A stretch of 64,000 nt of DNA from Gliomastix tumulicola (lineage: Eukaryota > Ascomycota > Sordariomycetes > Hypocreales > Bionectriaceae): assembly GCA_001599755.1 (NCBI GenBank), contig BCHX01000004.1:1178001-1242000 (forward strand), written 5' to 3'. Below the pieces are notes generated by a model that was not told where the DNA came from, searched no databases, and saw only the letters and a program-made list of their open reading frames with translations. The stretch's first letter is position 1; the number at the start of each line of letters is the position of its first letter. The position numbers and the translations under genes were made by a program. Shown piece by piece: positions 31,719 to 43,059 of the stretch.

Positions 31719-32703
31719 TCACACTGGGTGCAGACGCCGAGCCAATTCCTCCTCAATGAACCGCAATCCTGACTTCTCCCAGACACCGTTGTAGATCGGC
31801 GCCAGGCTATCGATGGTGCGCAAAATGCCCTCGTGCTCCGTCTTCTTCCAGCCTAGCCGTATGAGCTTGGTGGCGAGCATCATGTCGAAGAGAGTGAGTT
31901 GTGCGCCGGGGGAAGTATGCTCAATGACGAGGTCATCGCTGCGACTGTTTCCCTTGGGATAGAAGACGACGGGGAGGCTGTTGACCTCAAGGACTTACAC
32001 GTGGCGCCAGTACCCTTCTCAAGACGCATGTCAACTCGGGCCCAAGCACCGCCGCCAGCGACGCCAAGGGCTTGAAAGGCGTCGACGGCGGCCTTCTTGA
32101 GCTTCGGCGCATTCTCATACTCAACGAAGGGGTACTTGATAGTGCCGTCCTCGCACGCCTCAAATCTGTTGTGCCAGGCGAGGACTGCCTTCTCAGGGGG
32201 GCGTGTCGGCGGAAAACACCTACTACAGCGGCGTGAGGGCCACGACCGCTCCGCCCATCTCGATGACCACGAAGACCGAACTTCATTGCTGCAAGCTGTA
32301 GATCTAGCTTATTGTTAAGTGAAGAAGGTCGATGGGTTGGCTAGGATTAGGCCGCCCTTTGTCTCGAGATACTTCGTGGCTTCAATACAGGCCTTGTCAG
32401 TCAAAGTCTACCGGACGTTAGATGCAATAGACTCGCCATGCAGTTCATGAACATGTCGAATGTCTCTTTGCATATCTCGTCGATCTCGACCTTGGCGTTC
32501 GCCTTGATAACCCAACGAGTGGCAAACTCATGTCTGTCCTTGGAAATATATCGGCCGGGGTCTGGCAGGTCGTCATACTATATAGCATCTCGTCAGAGGA
32601 GTTCAGAAGGGAGATAGGTAAGGGTCAAGGGTCAGTATTGCTATACCTTCTCGAAAGGAGAGTCGACGCCCGCGTAAGATGAGTTGATGAGGCAGATCTT
32701 CAT
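31719..32703 (-). pseudogene. Decayed D-Ala-D-Ala-ligase-like ATP-grasp gene
   Basis: From ATG 32703 the minus strand reads MKICLINSSYAGVDSPFEK, then a plausible intron (32646-32578) and YDDLPDPGRYISKDRHEFA...NCMA. Further on, in changing frames, come ATKYLETKGGLILANPSTFF, KLDLQLAAMKFGLR, GGAVVALTPL, FEACEDGTIKYPFVEYENAPKLKKAA, GGGAWARVDMRLEKGTGAT and VNSLPVVFYPKGN, ending LARRLHPV-stop at 31719. The order and motifs (ARVDMR, EVNSLP) are those of D-alanine-D-alanine ligase-type ATP-grasp enzymes, which some filamentous fungi carry. Clear lesions are TAACAATAA after STFFT, a TAGTAG after VALTPL, a frameshift just after ADTPP, and a frameshift between GTGAT and VNSLPV. The gene cannot make a full enzyme. 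Confidence 0.7.
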
Positions 32704-33565
32704 CTTCCCTATCCAAGTGGATAGAAATGCTAAGTCCTCATCGGTGATGTACGATGTGGTGGCAGTCGTCCACAAGGCAGCTCGCCATTATATTCCCTAT
32801 GTTAAGTAATTAACGCCCAGCTAGGTGAGTAGCCAAGCCTGTGGTATGATGTGCTACTCGCATATACCGTGGTTACAGAGATCCTATACTTGATGTAGTG
32901 ACACATACTGTGCAGCATACAAGGTTTCTGTATCTACAAAGCCAGGTTGCTCATGCTGTTCATGACCCGTAAGATTTGTAACGTGCTGTGGAAGCACCGT
33001 CCCAAAATTCAGAGAGCACGGAGAGACACCGGATGTACTGGGCTAAAAAGATTTCTACATGTGCATTAACTACTAATATTTACGCCTTTGCGATGACACT
33101 TATTCAGGCAACACGTGTACGCCTTTCTCACAACGTGGCTTCCGCGGAGGTTGGCGCTGACACATCCCTTAGAGTAAGATTTTGCCCATGTGAGACGGTC
33201 GTCAGAAATCCAAGATGCACAGAATCACCTAATGTCTTGAAATAAATGTACCAAGTGCACAGCTTAACTCAAGTCATCATAAATGGCTTCCGCTACGTAG
33301 GTTAGAAGCAACTGAAAAGGCGGCTGCGTTCTAACTTTCATTGGCTCTAGGAGCCAAATGCATCCTATCACCGGATTTGTAAGAACACTACCTGCGGATT
33401 TCAAATCAGGCTCCTGATTGGCAAGTAAGATCAAAAGGGTGTCGTCATGACATGCGGGGTACCGCTGTCAGATATTTATATAAGCCTACACTCCAGGCCA
33501 TTTTACCATCAAAGACATACAAGATTATCGCATATCACATCGACAAGCTGCAATTCTTAGCAAAT
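32704..33565. other. Intergenic region
   Basis: 862 bp, AT-richer than the coding parts, with no supported gene; the right end is the promoter of the DUF427 gene. Confidence 0.5.
33474..33483 (+). promoter_or_regulatory. TATA-like element of the DUF427 gene
   Basis: A TTTATATAAG sequence sits about 85 nt upstream of the ATG at 33566. Confidence 0.45.
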
Positions 33566-34497
33566 ATGATGAAGCCAGGAGCCACCGGAGTAGAGTATGT
33601 ATTCCGCAGAAGCCTCAATCCTCATCCGTCAAGGCTAACAGATTGCCGCTAGCTTGGGCGAATTCGCCAAATACATGGCCGAGAAGGGCCCGCGTAAGAC
33701 GGAGGGGACGTCGAGGAGAGTAAGAGCCCTCTTCAAACGCACTGTCGTCGTGGACACGACCAAGGCCCTCTACGTCTGGGAGCATGATGCCTACCCGCAG
33801 TTCTATGTCCCGCTCAAGGACATGAAAGACTGCGCATTGACGGTGAAGCACAAGATCGACCACGATGGAAAGACGGTCGCGGAAGTGGTTGAGCTGTCTG
33901 TGAAGACACCCGATGGTGGAGCTGAGGCAAAGACGGATCGTGTGGTCGTCTTCAAGGATGAGAAGTCTCTCGGGGCGTTGGCGGGGACGGTGCGGCTCGA
34001 GTTTGGTAGCATGGGTAGGTGCTTCTCAAATGGCGGTGATATCGCGAAGGACGACTGACCTGGATTTTCTAGACCACTGGCTGGAGGAGGACGCCCCGAT
34101 TTATGTGCATCCAAAAGACCCGTACAAGCGCATTGAGATCTTGCAATCTCTGCGTCCGATCGAGGTTCGAGTGCACGGGAAGACCGTGGCCAAGTCGCCT
34201 ACAGCGATGCATCTCTTCGAGACTGGTCTGCCCACACGCTTTTATCTGCCCGTGGCAGCAGTCGACCCGTCGGTGCTGCGGAAGAGCGACCTCATTACTC
34301 ACTGTCCGTACAAGGGCGATGCCGAGTACTACGACGTGGTGGTCGATGGGAAAGAGGCGAAGAATGTGGTCTGGTACTATAGGCTGCCGACGCAGGAGAG
34401 TGCGGGTGTGGCCGGGCTGCTCTGCTTTTACAACGAGAAGGTCGATATTCTCTTGGATGGGGAATTACTGTCACGGCCGCAGACTTGGTTTTCCTGA
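33566..34497 (+). CDS. Protein with two DUF427 domains
   Basis: Exons 33566-33594, 33653-34014 and 34073-34497 give 271 residues; both introns have clear branch sites (GGCTAAC, ACTGACC). Two DUF427 (PF04248) units are visible: the first, about residues 25-115, is divergent (RTVVVDTTKALYVWEHDAYPQFYVP); the second, about 135-262, is full (VRVHGKTVAKSPTAMHLFETGLPTRFYLP, THCPYKGDAEYYDVVV, VVWYYRLP, AGLLCFYNEKVDILLDGE). The THCPYKG loop with His and Cys is the conserved core. DUF427 proteins occur alone in bacteria and as such duplications in fungi; no reaction is established for them. No targeting signal is seen, so it is probably cytosolic. Confidence 0.85.
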
Positions 34498-35965
34498 TGT
34501 CGCATGACTGGGGGCGGTCTGGATCGAAAATGCATGCTACCCGGGAGAAGAACATGGGCGGCCGTGATTTGAGACGCGCAGAACGGCCTGGCTTCGGGGC
34601 TGGAGCGTGTCCCGGTGGCAATATTTGGCTTCTTACGGTAGTCTGTCGTGGCTCTCGGTAGGCCCATCCGTACATAAATTGGTACCAAGCTCCATGGGAG
34701 CGAGAGCCTAATGATTTCTTGGGGATTGAAGCGAGTTATCGATTCCAAAAAGGTCCTTGATAAAATAAAAAGGGCCATCTTGGCATCTTGGGGGATTTCA
34801 GGGGGGGATCCCAAGCACAGCTTCCTCTTCCGGCTAAAAGGGGAGGGCGGAGGACACCGTCTTGGCGGATAAGCAGTCGATAAACTCGCTTCGCTTGCGC
34901 TTCGATTCCTTTCGTCTTCGCCGTCGCGTCCCGTCAGTTGGGGTCGTCCCTTTTGGGCCTTGAATAGTCCAAAATGGTGTCTCCTGCTATCAGGTTGGCA
35001 TCAATAGATTGGTAGGACAGCATTCGATCTGCGTTCGTCGCTTCTGCTTCTGCCGCCGTTCTGACAGTGGATCATGATTTCGGTGGCGCTCAGCAAGGGC
35101 CATTGTTGGCTAGAATTTCGCCAGGATCCAGGGGAACGATTGAATTCCAGGAACGAACGGGCGCAATTAGATCGAGCCTGACAGCCAAGATGTGCTTACG
35201 CAGCTGTGATTTCGCGGAGTGGTGTCGGTTCTCGGTCAGTCGATAATGGTGTCCTGAATGTCAGGTCATGTCGAGGGGAGGAAAGCATTTAGTGCATGAT
35301 CACAAATTTTGGGGGGGCTTGACCGTTGAAGAATCAAAATGTCTCACTGAGGAAAGAGCCACCACAGCTGTTCTTTCCATCTTGTTCCCGACCTGCCACC
35401 TGCCTCGTATCCCCCCTCGCTCTTTCCTCCTCATCGAGATGCAATCATGCGCATCAACTTTTCTCCCTCTGCCAACTCCGAACGGGCCAACAGACGGACA
35501 CAAGCACCGCAGCCAAGCTAACACTGCCTCGTATCTCTCTTCTGGAACCGCCGCGTATGCCCGCTACTGCAGCACGCCGAGATGCTAGCAATGCAGACGA
35601 GCGGCCAAGGCTGCCGACAGGGGTCACAATGGCGCGGACGGTCGCTGCCCAGGCCATTTTAGCGTGTCGTCCGCCCAGGGACAGCAGAGCAGAAGGCCTG
35701 TCCTGCCTGCACGTTGCCAATCGCTTCCTGGTTAGCGTCGATGGGAAATAACCTGCCCTGCACGTGTTGGGTTGGCGCATGTGGGATGCATCCCACGACG
35801 GCATGGCTGCGCCGGGCGAATGCGCAGACGGATCGAGGCGATGACGGGGGATATTAAGATGACCAGGCCCGCTCCCGTCTGATCCCTTCCTTTCTTCTGT
35901 CTTCACGGCCTTTCTGCGCGGCATCACACTCGTTTCGCTTCAATTGCTTTCCCGCCGTCGCAGTC
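34498..35965. other. Intergenic region
   Basis: About 1.5 kb before the WSC protein gene. Overlapping frames around 35270-35930 lack domains. The last 150 bp (TATTAAG near 35852, CT-rich leader) look like its promoter. Confidence 0.5.
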
Positions 35966-38900
35966 ATGAAGTGGCCTGTCGTGCTGTCGGCCATTGTCGG
36001 CCTGGCCAAGGGCCTCGCCTCGACCGACACCATCACCTGGGGCGGTGACAATTCGCGGACCGGTTACCAGACGTAAGTTTCGGACGGATATGATCGGAGA
36101 CGAGTCAATGGCTCGTGCTAATGCCCCTCCAGGAACCACAACATGGACCCTGCCATCGTCGGTAGCTCCCAGTTCGGCCAGCTCTTCAGGACGACTCTCC
36201 CGGGCAACTACAAGGGTTACAAGGAGCAGATCTTCTCGCAGCCTCTCGTCTTTACCCCCAAGGGCGGCGATCAGCAGTTTGTCTACTTTGCTACCACCCA
36301 GAACAACGTCTACAAGCTCAATGCCCAGACCGGCGCCATCGTCGCCTCGCGAGACCTCCACATCCCCTTCCTCACCGCAGATCTCGACGGCTGCGTCGAC
36401 ATCAACCCGACCGTCGGCATCATTGGCACTGGCGTTATCGACCCGGACACCGAGACTTTGTACCTGACGACCAAGACGTACGAGAACCAGGCAAGCGACC
36501 AGCCTCAGGGCAGACCTGCCGGCCGCTACTACATCCACGCCCTCGACGTCAACGATCTCAGTGAGCGGGACAACTTCCCCATCAACCTCGAGGGTACGGT
36601 CGCCCGCAACAACCCGGGCCGTGTCTTCAATGGCGGTATCTCGCTCCAGCGCCCGGCCCTTCTCCAGATGGGACAGCACATTTACGTCGGATTCGGCTCT
36701 CACTGCGTTCAGTATGAATTCACCGGCTGGGTCATCGGCTTCGACAAGACTACGGGAGCGCTCGTCGAGCGTTTCGCAACCATGGGTCAGGGCACCAGGG
36801 ACAATGTCAAGGGAGCTTCGATCTGGATGTCCGGCGGCGGTATCGCGTCCGATGATGCGGGCTCTCTCTTCTTCGCTACCGGCAACGGCTATGCCTCCCA
36901 GCTCAGCACCATTCCCGTCAGCGGTTTCAACCCGCCCACTGCCCTGGAGCAGGCTGCCGTCCACATGACCAAGAACGACGACGGCACCCTCAACATCGTC
37001 GACTTCTTCATGCCCCGCGAGAAACAGGAGCTCGATGGAGCTGACAAGGACCTGGGTACCAGCCCGCTTCAGATCCTTCCCAAGGAGTTCTCATGCGGCG
37101 CTGTCACCCGGATCGGTGTCATAACCGGCAAGAGCGGCAAGACATACTGGCTGAACTTGGACGACCTCGGTGGCTACCGAACTGGAGCCAACCAGATGGA
37201 CAACGTCCTTCAGGTCTACCAGAATGAGAACTCGGTTTACGCTGGTGCTGGTGTCTACCCAGGCGAGGGCGGCTACGTTTACATCAACGTCATTCAGTAT
37301 CCCACCCACGCCTTCAAGTTCTCTTGCAACAACGGCGTCCCTTCCTTTGCTAAGGTCGCTGATACCGCGGCTAACAATGCTTACATCCTGGGTGTCAGCC
37401 ACGGTACAGTCACTTCGCTCGACGGCCAGCCCGGTACTGGTCTTCTCTGGAACACCGATGTCCAGGGCCAGCAGCTCCGCATCTACGATGCCGTCCCTCG
37501 TGACGGTGTCATTCGCCTGATCAAGTCCTTCTCGGTCCCCGGCACCACCAAGTTCACCCGCGCTGTCTTCGGCGACGGTATCATGTACATGGGCACCACG
37601 CAGGGCTACGTCTACGGTTTCGGAGCCCCGACGACGACGCCACTCAACTGCACATCGCCCGTTGCCTTTGGTGGAGTCGACATCTCGGAGCAAAGCGACC
37701 AAAAGACTGTCCGCTGCACCGCTGTCGTTGGTGTCACGGTCAGCGGCATTGCGCTTGCCGAGGGCGAGGACTACGCTGTCTCTGGCCTCCCCACCACGCC
37801 TCTGACGCTCAATGCTGGAGCCTCGTTCACTGTCAACGCCAAGTTCACGCCTGGCCGAGTTGGCCTCCTTTCCGACCGCATCGTCGTCAACACCACCAAC
37901 AACGTCGCCGGATACAGCACCCAGACCTCGGCTAGGCTGACCGGTACTGGCCAGAGCGCAGGTCCTCTCCTGTCGCTGAGCCCCAACCGTGTCGTTTTCA
38001 CTGGTGTTGTCACAAGTGATGAGCCCAATGGCCTCGTCGAGAATGTCATTCTGTCCAACGACGGTAACTCCACACTCACTGTCGAGTCGGTGCTCTACTC
38101 GACCGAGAGCGTGGACGGCCCCTTCCAGACCTGGAACGGAGAAGGATCCCTGACCGTTGGCAAGTTCACTGTCGGCAATATCCCTGCCTCGGTCGCGGCT
38201 TCGGGCAGCTCCACGCTCGCCATTCGATTCGACTCGTCCGTTAGCGGTACGTTCAATGGCTGGGTCAAGGTCGCTACCAACGGAGGTGACGGGACCTTTG
38301 CCATCCAAGGCACAACTGGCCCTTCACCTGTCGCCCTCGTTGAGTTCCAGACTCAGGACGCCTCGGACTGGGTTAAGTTCGATGCCGACAAGCCTTTCAA
38401 CTTCGGCAAGGTCACGCAGAACACTGCCCGATCTCTCCGCATGCGCGTCACGAACGCTGCGCCCGAGGGTGCTGTGAGACTGAGTCTGACCGTGTCGAAG
38501 CCCCCGTTCGGTATAAACAGCATCATCCGTGCCGCCAACCAGGTCGACCTTGCCGAGGGTACTTCTCTTGCCCCCGGAGAGAGTGCTAGCGCGGTGCTCA
38601 GCTGCTCCGTGCCCAAGTCCCAGTACAACGTGGCACCTTACAATGGTACGGCCACCTGGACCATGAACACCAACGACAACACCTTCACCAAGAACATCAT
38701 CGAGTTCTACTGTGACGCGGTCTCGCAGCAGGCTCCTCCCCTGCTCGAGAATGGCAATGGCAAGTACCAGTACGTTGGCTGCTTCAAGGAGAACAATCCT
38801 GGTCGTCAGCTTGAGGCCCAGCTTTACGGAAACGACAAGAGCGAGAGCGCCATGTGCATCAGCGCGTGCGCCGGCCGTAACTACGTCTTCTGCGGCACCG

Positions 38901-40708
38901 AGTACCACCGTGAGTGCTGGGCTGGCAACAAGCTTCCCACGCTCAAGGTCGAGGATCGCAACTGCAACTTCGATTGCGCTGGTGACCTCAACCAAATTTG
39001 CGGTGGAAACGGCCAGGGCACAACTGCCGGCGGTTCCTACATCTCTCTGTTCGCCGACATGACTCGCTGGGACGGCAACACGACGAGCCCGGACCCTGGT
39101 GATGGTGGTGGTGGTACCACTCCGCCGCCCTCCACGGGCCCCGTCACGAACCCCGGTGTGGCCGGGTATGCCAGTCTCGGCTGCTATACTGAGGCCACAA
39201 CGGGACGTGCGCTGCCAGTTGGAAAGAACCTTGACGGAACGACTGTTGCTAAGTGTGTCGCTGCCTGCTCTGCGGATGGCTACACCCATGCTGGTCTCGA
39301 ATACGCTTCTGAGGTGAGTTTCTGACCCGACGATTTGAGAAAGTCTGGAATACTAACTGTTGTAGTGTTGGTGCGGTAACCAGCTCGGAACGGGTTCTGT
39401 CCCTGCCGCATCGGGCTGCACTCTGGCCTGCAAGGGTAAGCATCCGTCTTCTCTCCTCACTGATACTGCTGTTCACACTTCCTAGGCAACTCCACCGAAC
39501 TGTGCGGAGGCAGCTCGCGCCTCAATATTTACCGTCTTGGAGATGTCCCGCCGTCTTCGTCGTCATCGTCATCGTCCTCGTCCTCTGTCCAGTCTCAGAC
39601 ACAGTCCCAGACACAGTCCCAGACCCAGCCCCCGACCCAGACCCAGACCCAGACCTCGACTGTCCAGGTCACCTCGACGACGACGACGACCACTGCTGTC
39701 CCTACCTCCACCGGTCCCGCCGTCAAGCAGACTGTTGGTAACTGGGGCTTCCAGGGCTGCTACACGGAGACGAACAACGGCCGTGCTCTGAGTGGCAAGA
39801 CTCTCGCCCAGGATGAGATGACGCTTGAGATGTGCGGTGAATTCTGTGCCGGCTTCACTTACTTCGGTGTCGAGTACGGTCGCGAGTGCTACTGTGGTAA
39901 CTCCCTGCGCGAGGGCAGCGTCCTCGCGGAGAACCAGAAGGACTGCTCCTTCCTCTGCCCTGGTGACAAGACGACCTACTGCGGTGCTGGTATGCGTCTG
40001 CAGCTGTACAAGATTGGTGGTTCCACTACCTCGTCCACGTCGATAGAGGAGGAGAGAGTCATCTCAACCACCTCTACCACCTCTACCATTTCCACCACTT
40101 CTGTTGCGTCGACCACATCGACCACCACCACGTCTGTTGTCTCGTCTACCACTACCACCTCGACTCCCTCGACGGCTACCACGTCATCAACCTCGTCAAC
40201 CTCGTCTGCTGCATCATCTACATCAACCACTTCTACCATTTCTACCACCTCGGCAGCCCCAACCACGACATCTACCACCTCGCTAACCACTACCGTGGCC
40301 ACCACCACCACCACCAAGCCCACGACGACCACAACGACCACCACCTCTGCTCGCCCGACCCAGACTGGTCCCATCGTCTGGGAGGGCAACACCAACTTCA
40401 CGTACTACTCGTGCGTCCGAGAGCCCTCTGCCGGCCGTCTTCTGCCCAAGCAGGTCTTCAACGATGGCGTCAACATGACCATCGACGCCTGCCTTGAGCG
40501 CTGCTGGAACTACAACTACTCGGGCGTCGAGTATGGCCGCGAGTGCTGGTGCGGTGACAAGCTGAACCTGGTCGGCAACACCGGCGCTACGGCTGGCTAC
40601 AACGTGACGGATTCTGAGTGTTCATTCCGCTGCCCCGGTGACAACAATGTGTACTGTGGTGCTGGATCTAGGATGAACTTGTATGTGAGGAAAGACTACG
40701 CGGGATGA
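35966..40708 (+). CDS. Secreted PQQ-propeller / Ig-like / four-WSC-domain protein
   Basis: Exons 35966-36072, 36133-39313, 39366-39435 and 39486-40708 join to 1526 residues. A signal peptide (MKWPVVLSAIVGLAKGLAS) leads to a quinoprotein-type beta-propeller (about 25-540: ITWGGDNSRTGYQT, FSQPLVFTPKGGDQQFVYFAT, VYKLNAQTGAIVASRDL). Residues about 541-880 look like Ig/ASPM-SPD-2-Hydin-type repeats. Then come four WSC domains (about 915-1000, 1049-1140, 1206-1290, 1423-1520), each with paired cysteines such as YVGCF...ECWAGN, ECWCGN, ECYCGN, ECWCGD. Linkers 1140-1200 (Ser/Gln/Thr) and 1300-1415 (nearly pure Thr/Ser) are probably heavily O-glycosylated stalks. WSC domains bind polysaccharide. No C-terminal membrane helix or GPI signal is evident. 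It may be a wall- or plant-polymer-binding enzyme; catalysis is unproven. Confidence 0.9.
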
Positions 40709-40892
40709 GGGTACATGGGAATCTCGGGATTGGCTTGAATATAGAGGCGTATTTAATGGGTGATACGCGACCATTCCTTCCATGATTTAGATATTTCATA
40801 ATGCAAATAATTTTTAGTACAGGGGATGATGACCGGCTTGCACATTTCCACCTGACTTTCGATTACCATCTCCAGGCCACCACGCACGTCCA

Positions 40893-41513
40893 TCAATACT
40901 TTGTCGTCTTACAGGCCTCGGGCAGGTTGACATCCACAAGCAGGATATCCGTGCTCTGCCCCTTGGCCCTCGCATCCGCCACGCACATCCTGCAGGGTCC
41001 CCCACGCAGCCTGACGTGCGGCTGCTTGTCGTCTCCCTCCTTCCTGCTGCTACTGTTGCTACTGCTGCTAGTGCTGTTCCCGCCCCCGCCCCCCCAGAGG
41101 TACAGCGTCGTATCGAAGGCGTCGGGCCCGCGCACGCCGCCGCAGCTCATGCACTCAAAGTGCCAGCCCAGACAGGCGTACAGCCGGGCCTTCTGCGGGA
41201 CGCTCAGGCCTGAGCGCGCGAGGGCGTTGTGTACGTGGACGGCTAGCTCGAAGGGCGGTTGTCGCTGGCCGGATGTTTCTCTCGCCGCGTCGATGAGGGT
41301 TGTCGTCTTGTTGGAGGAGGAGGAGGAGGAGGACAATAGGGTGATTTGTTCGCGGAGGAGGGTCAGGACGGCGGGGTCGGGCGGTGGGAGCGTGTTGGGC
41401 AGGATGGGCTGGGGACGGGCATGGCGCGTGCTGGTTATGGTCGGGGGATTGGCCGTGTCGGACGAGTCGTAGCTCTCGGCGAGGTCTTTGGCCGCGAACT
41501 TGAAGTAGGACAT
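40893..41513 (-). CDS. Hypothetical protein with C-terminal CxxC pairs
   Basis: 206 residues from the ATG at 41513 (MSYFKFAAKDLAESYDSSD). The frame also opens upstream to an ATG at 41762, but that extension is Pro/Ile-repeat-like and probably untranslated. The middle part is helical (VLTLLREQITLL), with a Ser run, then FELAVHVHNALARSGLSVPQKARLYACLGWHFECMSCGG. The C-terminus carries two Cys pairs (CMSC, CRMC) separated by a low-complexity Gly/Asn/Ser insert, suggesting a split zinc ribbon. It lies 184 bp from the WSC gene, tail to tail. No family name is recognised. Confidence 0.6.
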   Translation of the reverse strand: MSYFKFAAKDLAESYDSSDTANPPTITSTRHARPQPILPNTLPPPDPAVLTLLREQITLLSSSSSSSNKTTTLIDAARETSGQRQPPFELAVHVHNALARSGLSVPQKARLYACLGWHFECMSCGGVRGPDAFDTTLYLWGGGGGNSTSSSSNSSSRKEGDDKQPHVRLRGGPCRMCVADARAKGQSTDILLVDVNLPEACKTTKY

Positions 41514-41884
41514 TCCGGGGACGAGGATGGGGATGGGGATGGGGATTGGTATGGTTTGTGGGAGGGGAGGCTGCTGGTAGATGACTGCCTCATCTTTTGG
41601 TTCCGGGGGGGACTTGGCTTGGTTCGAAAGGCAGCCGGCTCGTTGGGCAGTGAACCGTCCAAGGGGATAGAGGTGATTGTTACGGAATGAGGATTGAACT
41701 TGGGAGGGAGGACACGAGGCCTGCGTACGGTTCCTGCTTCGAGCGGTGTGCAGGTCGCACATGCGGGCGGTTGCGTCTCACAGACATGCGCACAACCGTG
41801 CAGAACACGAGCATCGCACAGACACAGGTACACAGGGATGACTGATGAAAAAAAAAACAGGTGATTGAAGAGGTGTTTGCTTGC
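41514..41884. other. Short intergenic stretch
   Basis: 371 bp between two minus-strand genes; the part up to 41762 could be coding if the upstream ATG of the preceding gene is used. Confidence 0.45.
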
Positions 41885-42577
41885 TCATTTTCTATCTGAC
41901 GCTGTGGACAGAGGCACGCCCTCCTCCTCGGCAGCGGCTCTCAGAGACGCCTTCTGCTCCATCCGGGCGATCAGCCGCGTGTAGTTGGGATACTTCTCCT
42001 TGGTCTCGAAGCCGTACTTGCGTCCCCAGTACCAGAAGATGGTGGCGTAATAGTCGACCGTCGTCTCCGCGTCGCCGACGAAGAAGTCCCGTTCCTCGAG
42101 GTGGCCCTCGATCCTGTCGTACGCAGCACGGATGAGGCCCGCGCCCCGCTCGCGGATGATTTCATGCTGCGCCGTATCGTCAGAGAAGCGCGCGGGCTTG
42201 AAGAACATGCCGTAGCCGTAGCCGTGCAGCGAGCCGGACAGCCAGGTCATCCACTCGACGACGCGGGCGCGGTCCTGTGGTGAGGAGGTGCCGAGGAGGC
42301 TGTCGCTGCGCTCGGGCGGCGCGAGGAGCGCGACGTAGGTGAAGATGGCCGGGTTCTCGGTGATGGACTGGCCGTCGGCGACGAGGCAGGGGACGTAGCC
42401 GGCGGGGTGGATCTTGCGGTAGGCCTCGTTGGTGAGGGAGCCGTCGACGGAGGACCAGCTCGTGGCCGGGTCGTACTTCATGAGGACGGTGTCGAAGGGG
42501 AGGTTGAGCTCGCGGAGGAGGACGTGGAGGCCGAAGGAGCAGGCCCCGTTGCCGCGGTAGAAGGTCAGAGCAGGCAT
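41885..42577 (-). CDS. Glutathione S-transferase
   Basis: Intronless, 230 residues. The N-terminal thioredoxin-like half has LTFYRGNGACSFGLHVLLRELNLPF with the usual Gly-Val/Leu-Pro loop (AGYVPCLVADGQSITENPAIFTYV): the cis-Pro is in VPCL and the glutathione-gamma-glutamyl contact is ENPAI, the E/Q-S position being shifted to Glu-Asn. The C-terminal all-helical half contains YDRIEGHLEERDFFVGDAETTVDYYATIFWYWGRKYG. The pattern resembles fungal/bacterial beta- or Ure2-like GSTs. It should conjugate or reduce electrophiles with glutathione in the cytosol. A TATA-like sequence lies just over 100 nt upstream. Substrate is unknown. Confidence 0.88.
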   Translation of the reverse strand: MPALTFYRGNGACSFGLHVLLRELNLPFDTVLMKYDPATSWSSVDGSLTNEAYRKIHPAGYVPCLVADGQSITENPAIFTYVALLAPPERSDSLLGTSSPQDRARVVEWMTWLSGSLHGYGYGMFFKPARFSDDTAQHEIIRERGAGLIRAAYDRIEGHLEERDFFVGDAETTVDYYATIFWYWGRKYGFETKEKYPNYTRLIARMEQKASLRAAAEEEGVPLSTASDRK

Positions 42578-42680
42578 GGCGATGGCCTGTAGCAGGTGAG
42601 GCGTATGTGACGGCGGGAGTGAATCTGGTTGTGTCTTGTCGATGGCTACCTACTCCCAGTCTGAGCCTTCCTGGCGAGGC

Positions 42681-42687
42681 CTTTATA
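42681..42687 (-). promoter_or_regulatory. TATA-like element of the GST gene
   Basis: TATAAAG on the minus strand, about 104 nt upstream of the ATG at 42577. Confidence 0.5.
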
Positions 42688-43059
42688 TCTCCTCGCCAGG
42701 CCGCGATTGGTAATCACCTGAGCAAGAGCCCATCGTCACCGTTAGTAATGCCTCCGCGTCGGATATTCCAAGTCGGGCTCATCAGCTAAGATGGTCGAAG
42801 TGTTTAGAGGAAATCTGGCTGCTCAGCCATGCAACTATCCCACTTCCCCTCGGCATCCCACAGAGTGGATCCCCCGGAGCGACTCCACACGCAGGGCGCG
42901 TTCAGCATTGAGACAAAATGTGATCATATCGAGCTGTCTGCCCTGAATCTGATCCTTTTTTCCGTGCCTGCCTAGCATGAATGTCAGGCAGCGTCACACC
43001 GTTGCAAACCGACCCTTAAGGGTCTGAACGAGCGAAGGAACTAGTCAGCCTAGCCCATC
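42688..43059. other. Intergenic region
   Basis: Upstream DNA of the GST gene and 3' end of the zinc-finger regulator. No gene is seen. Confidence 0.5.

Noticed and set aside
35924..39289. Three long minus-strand frames (346, 405 and 321 codons)
   Set aside because: All lie antisense to the WSC protein, whose domains are unambiguous on the plus strand.
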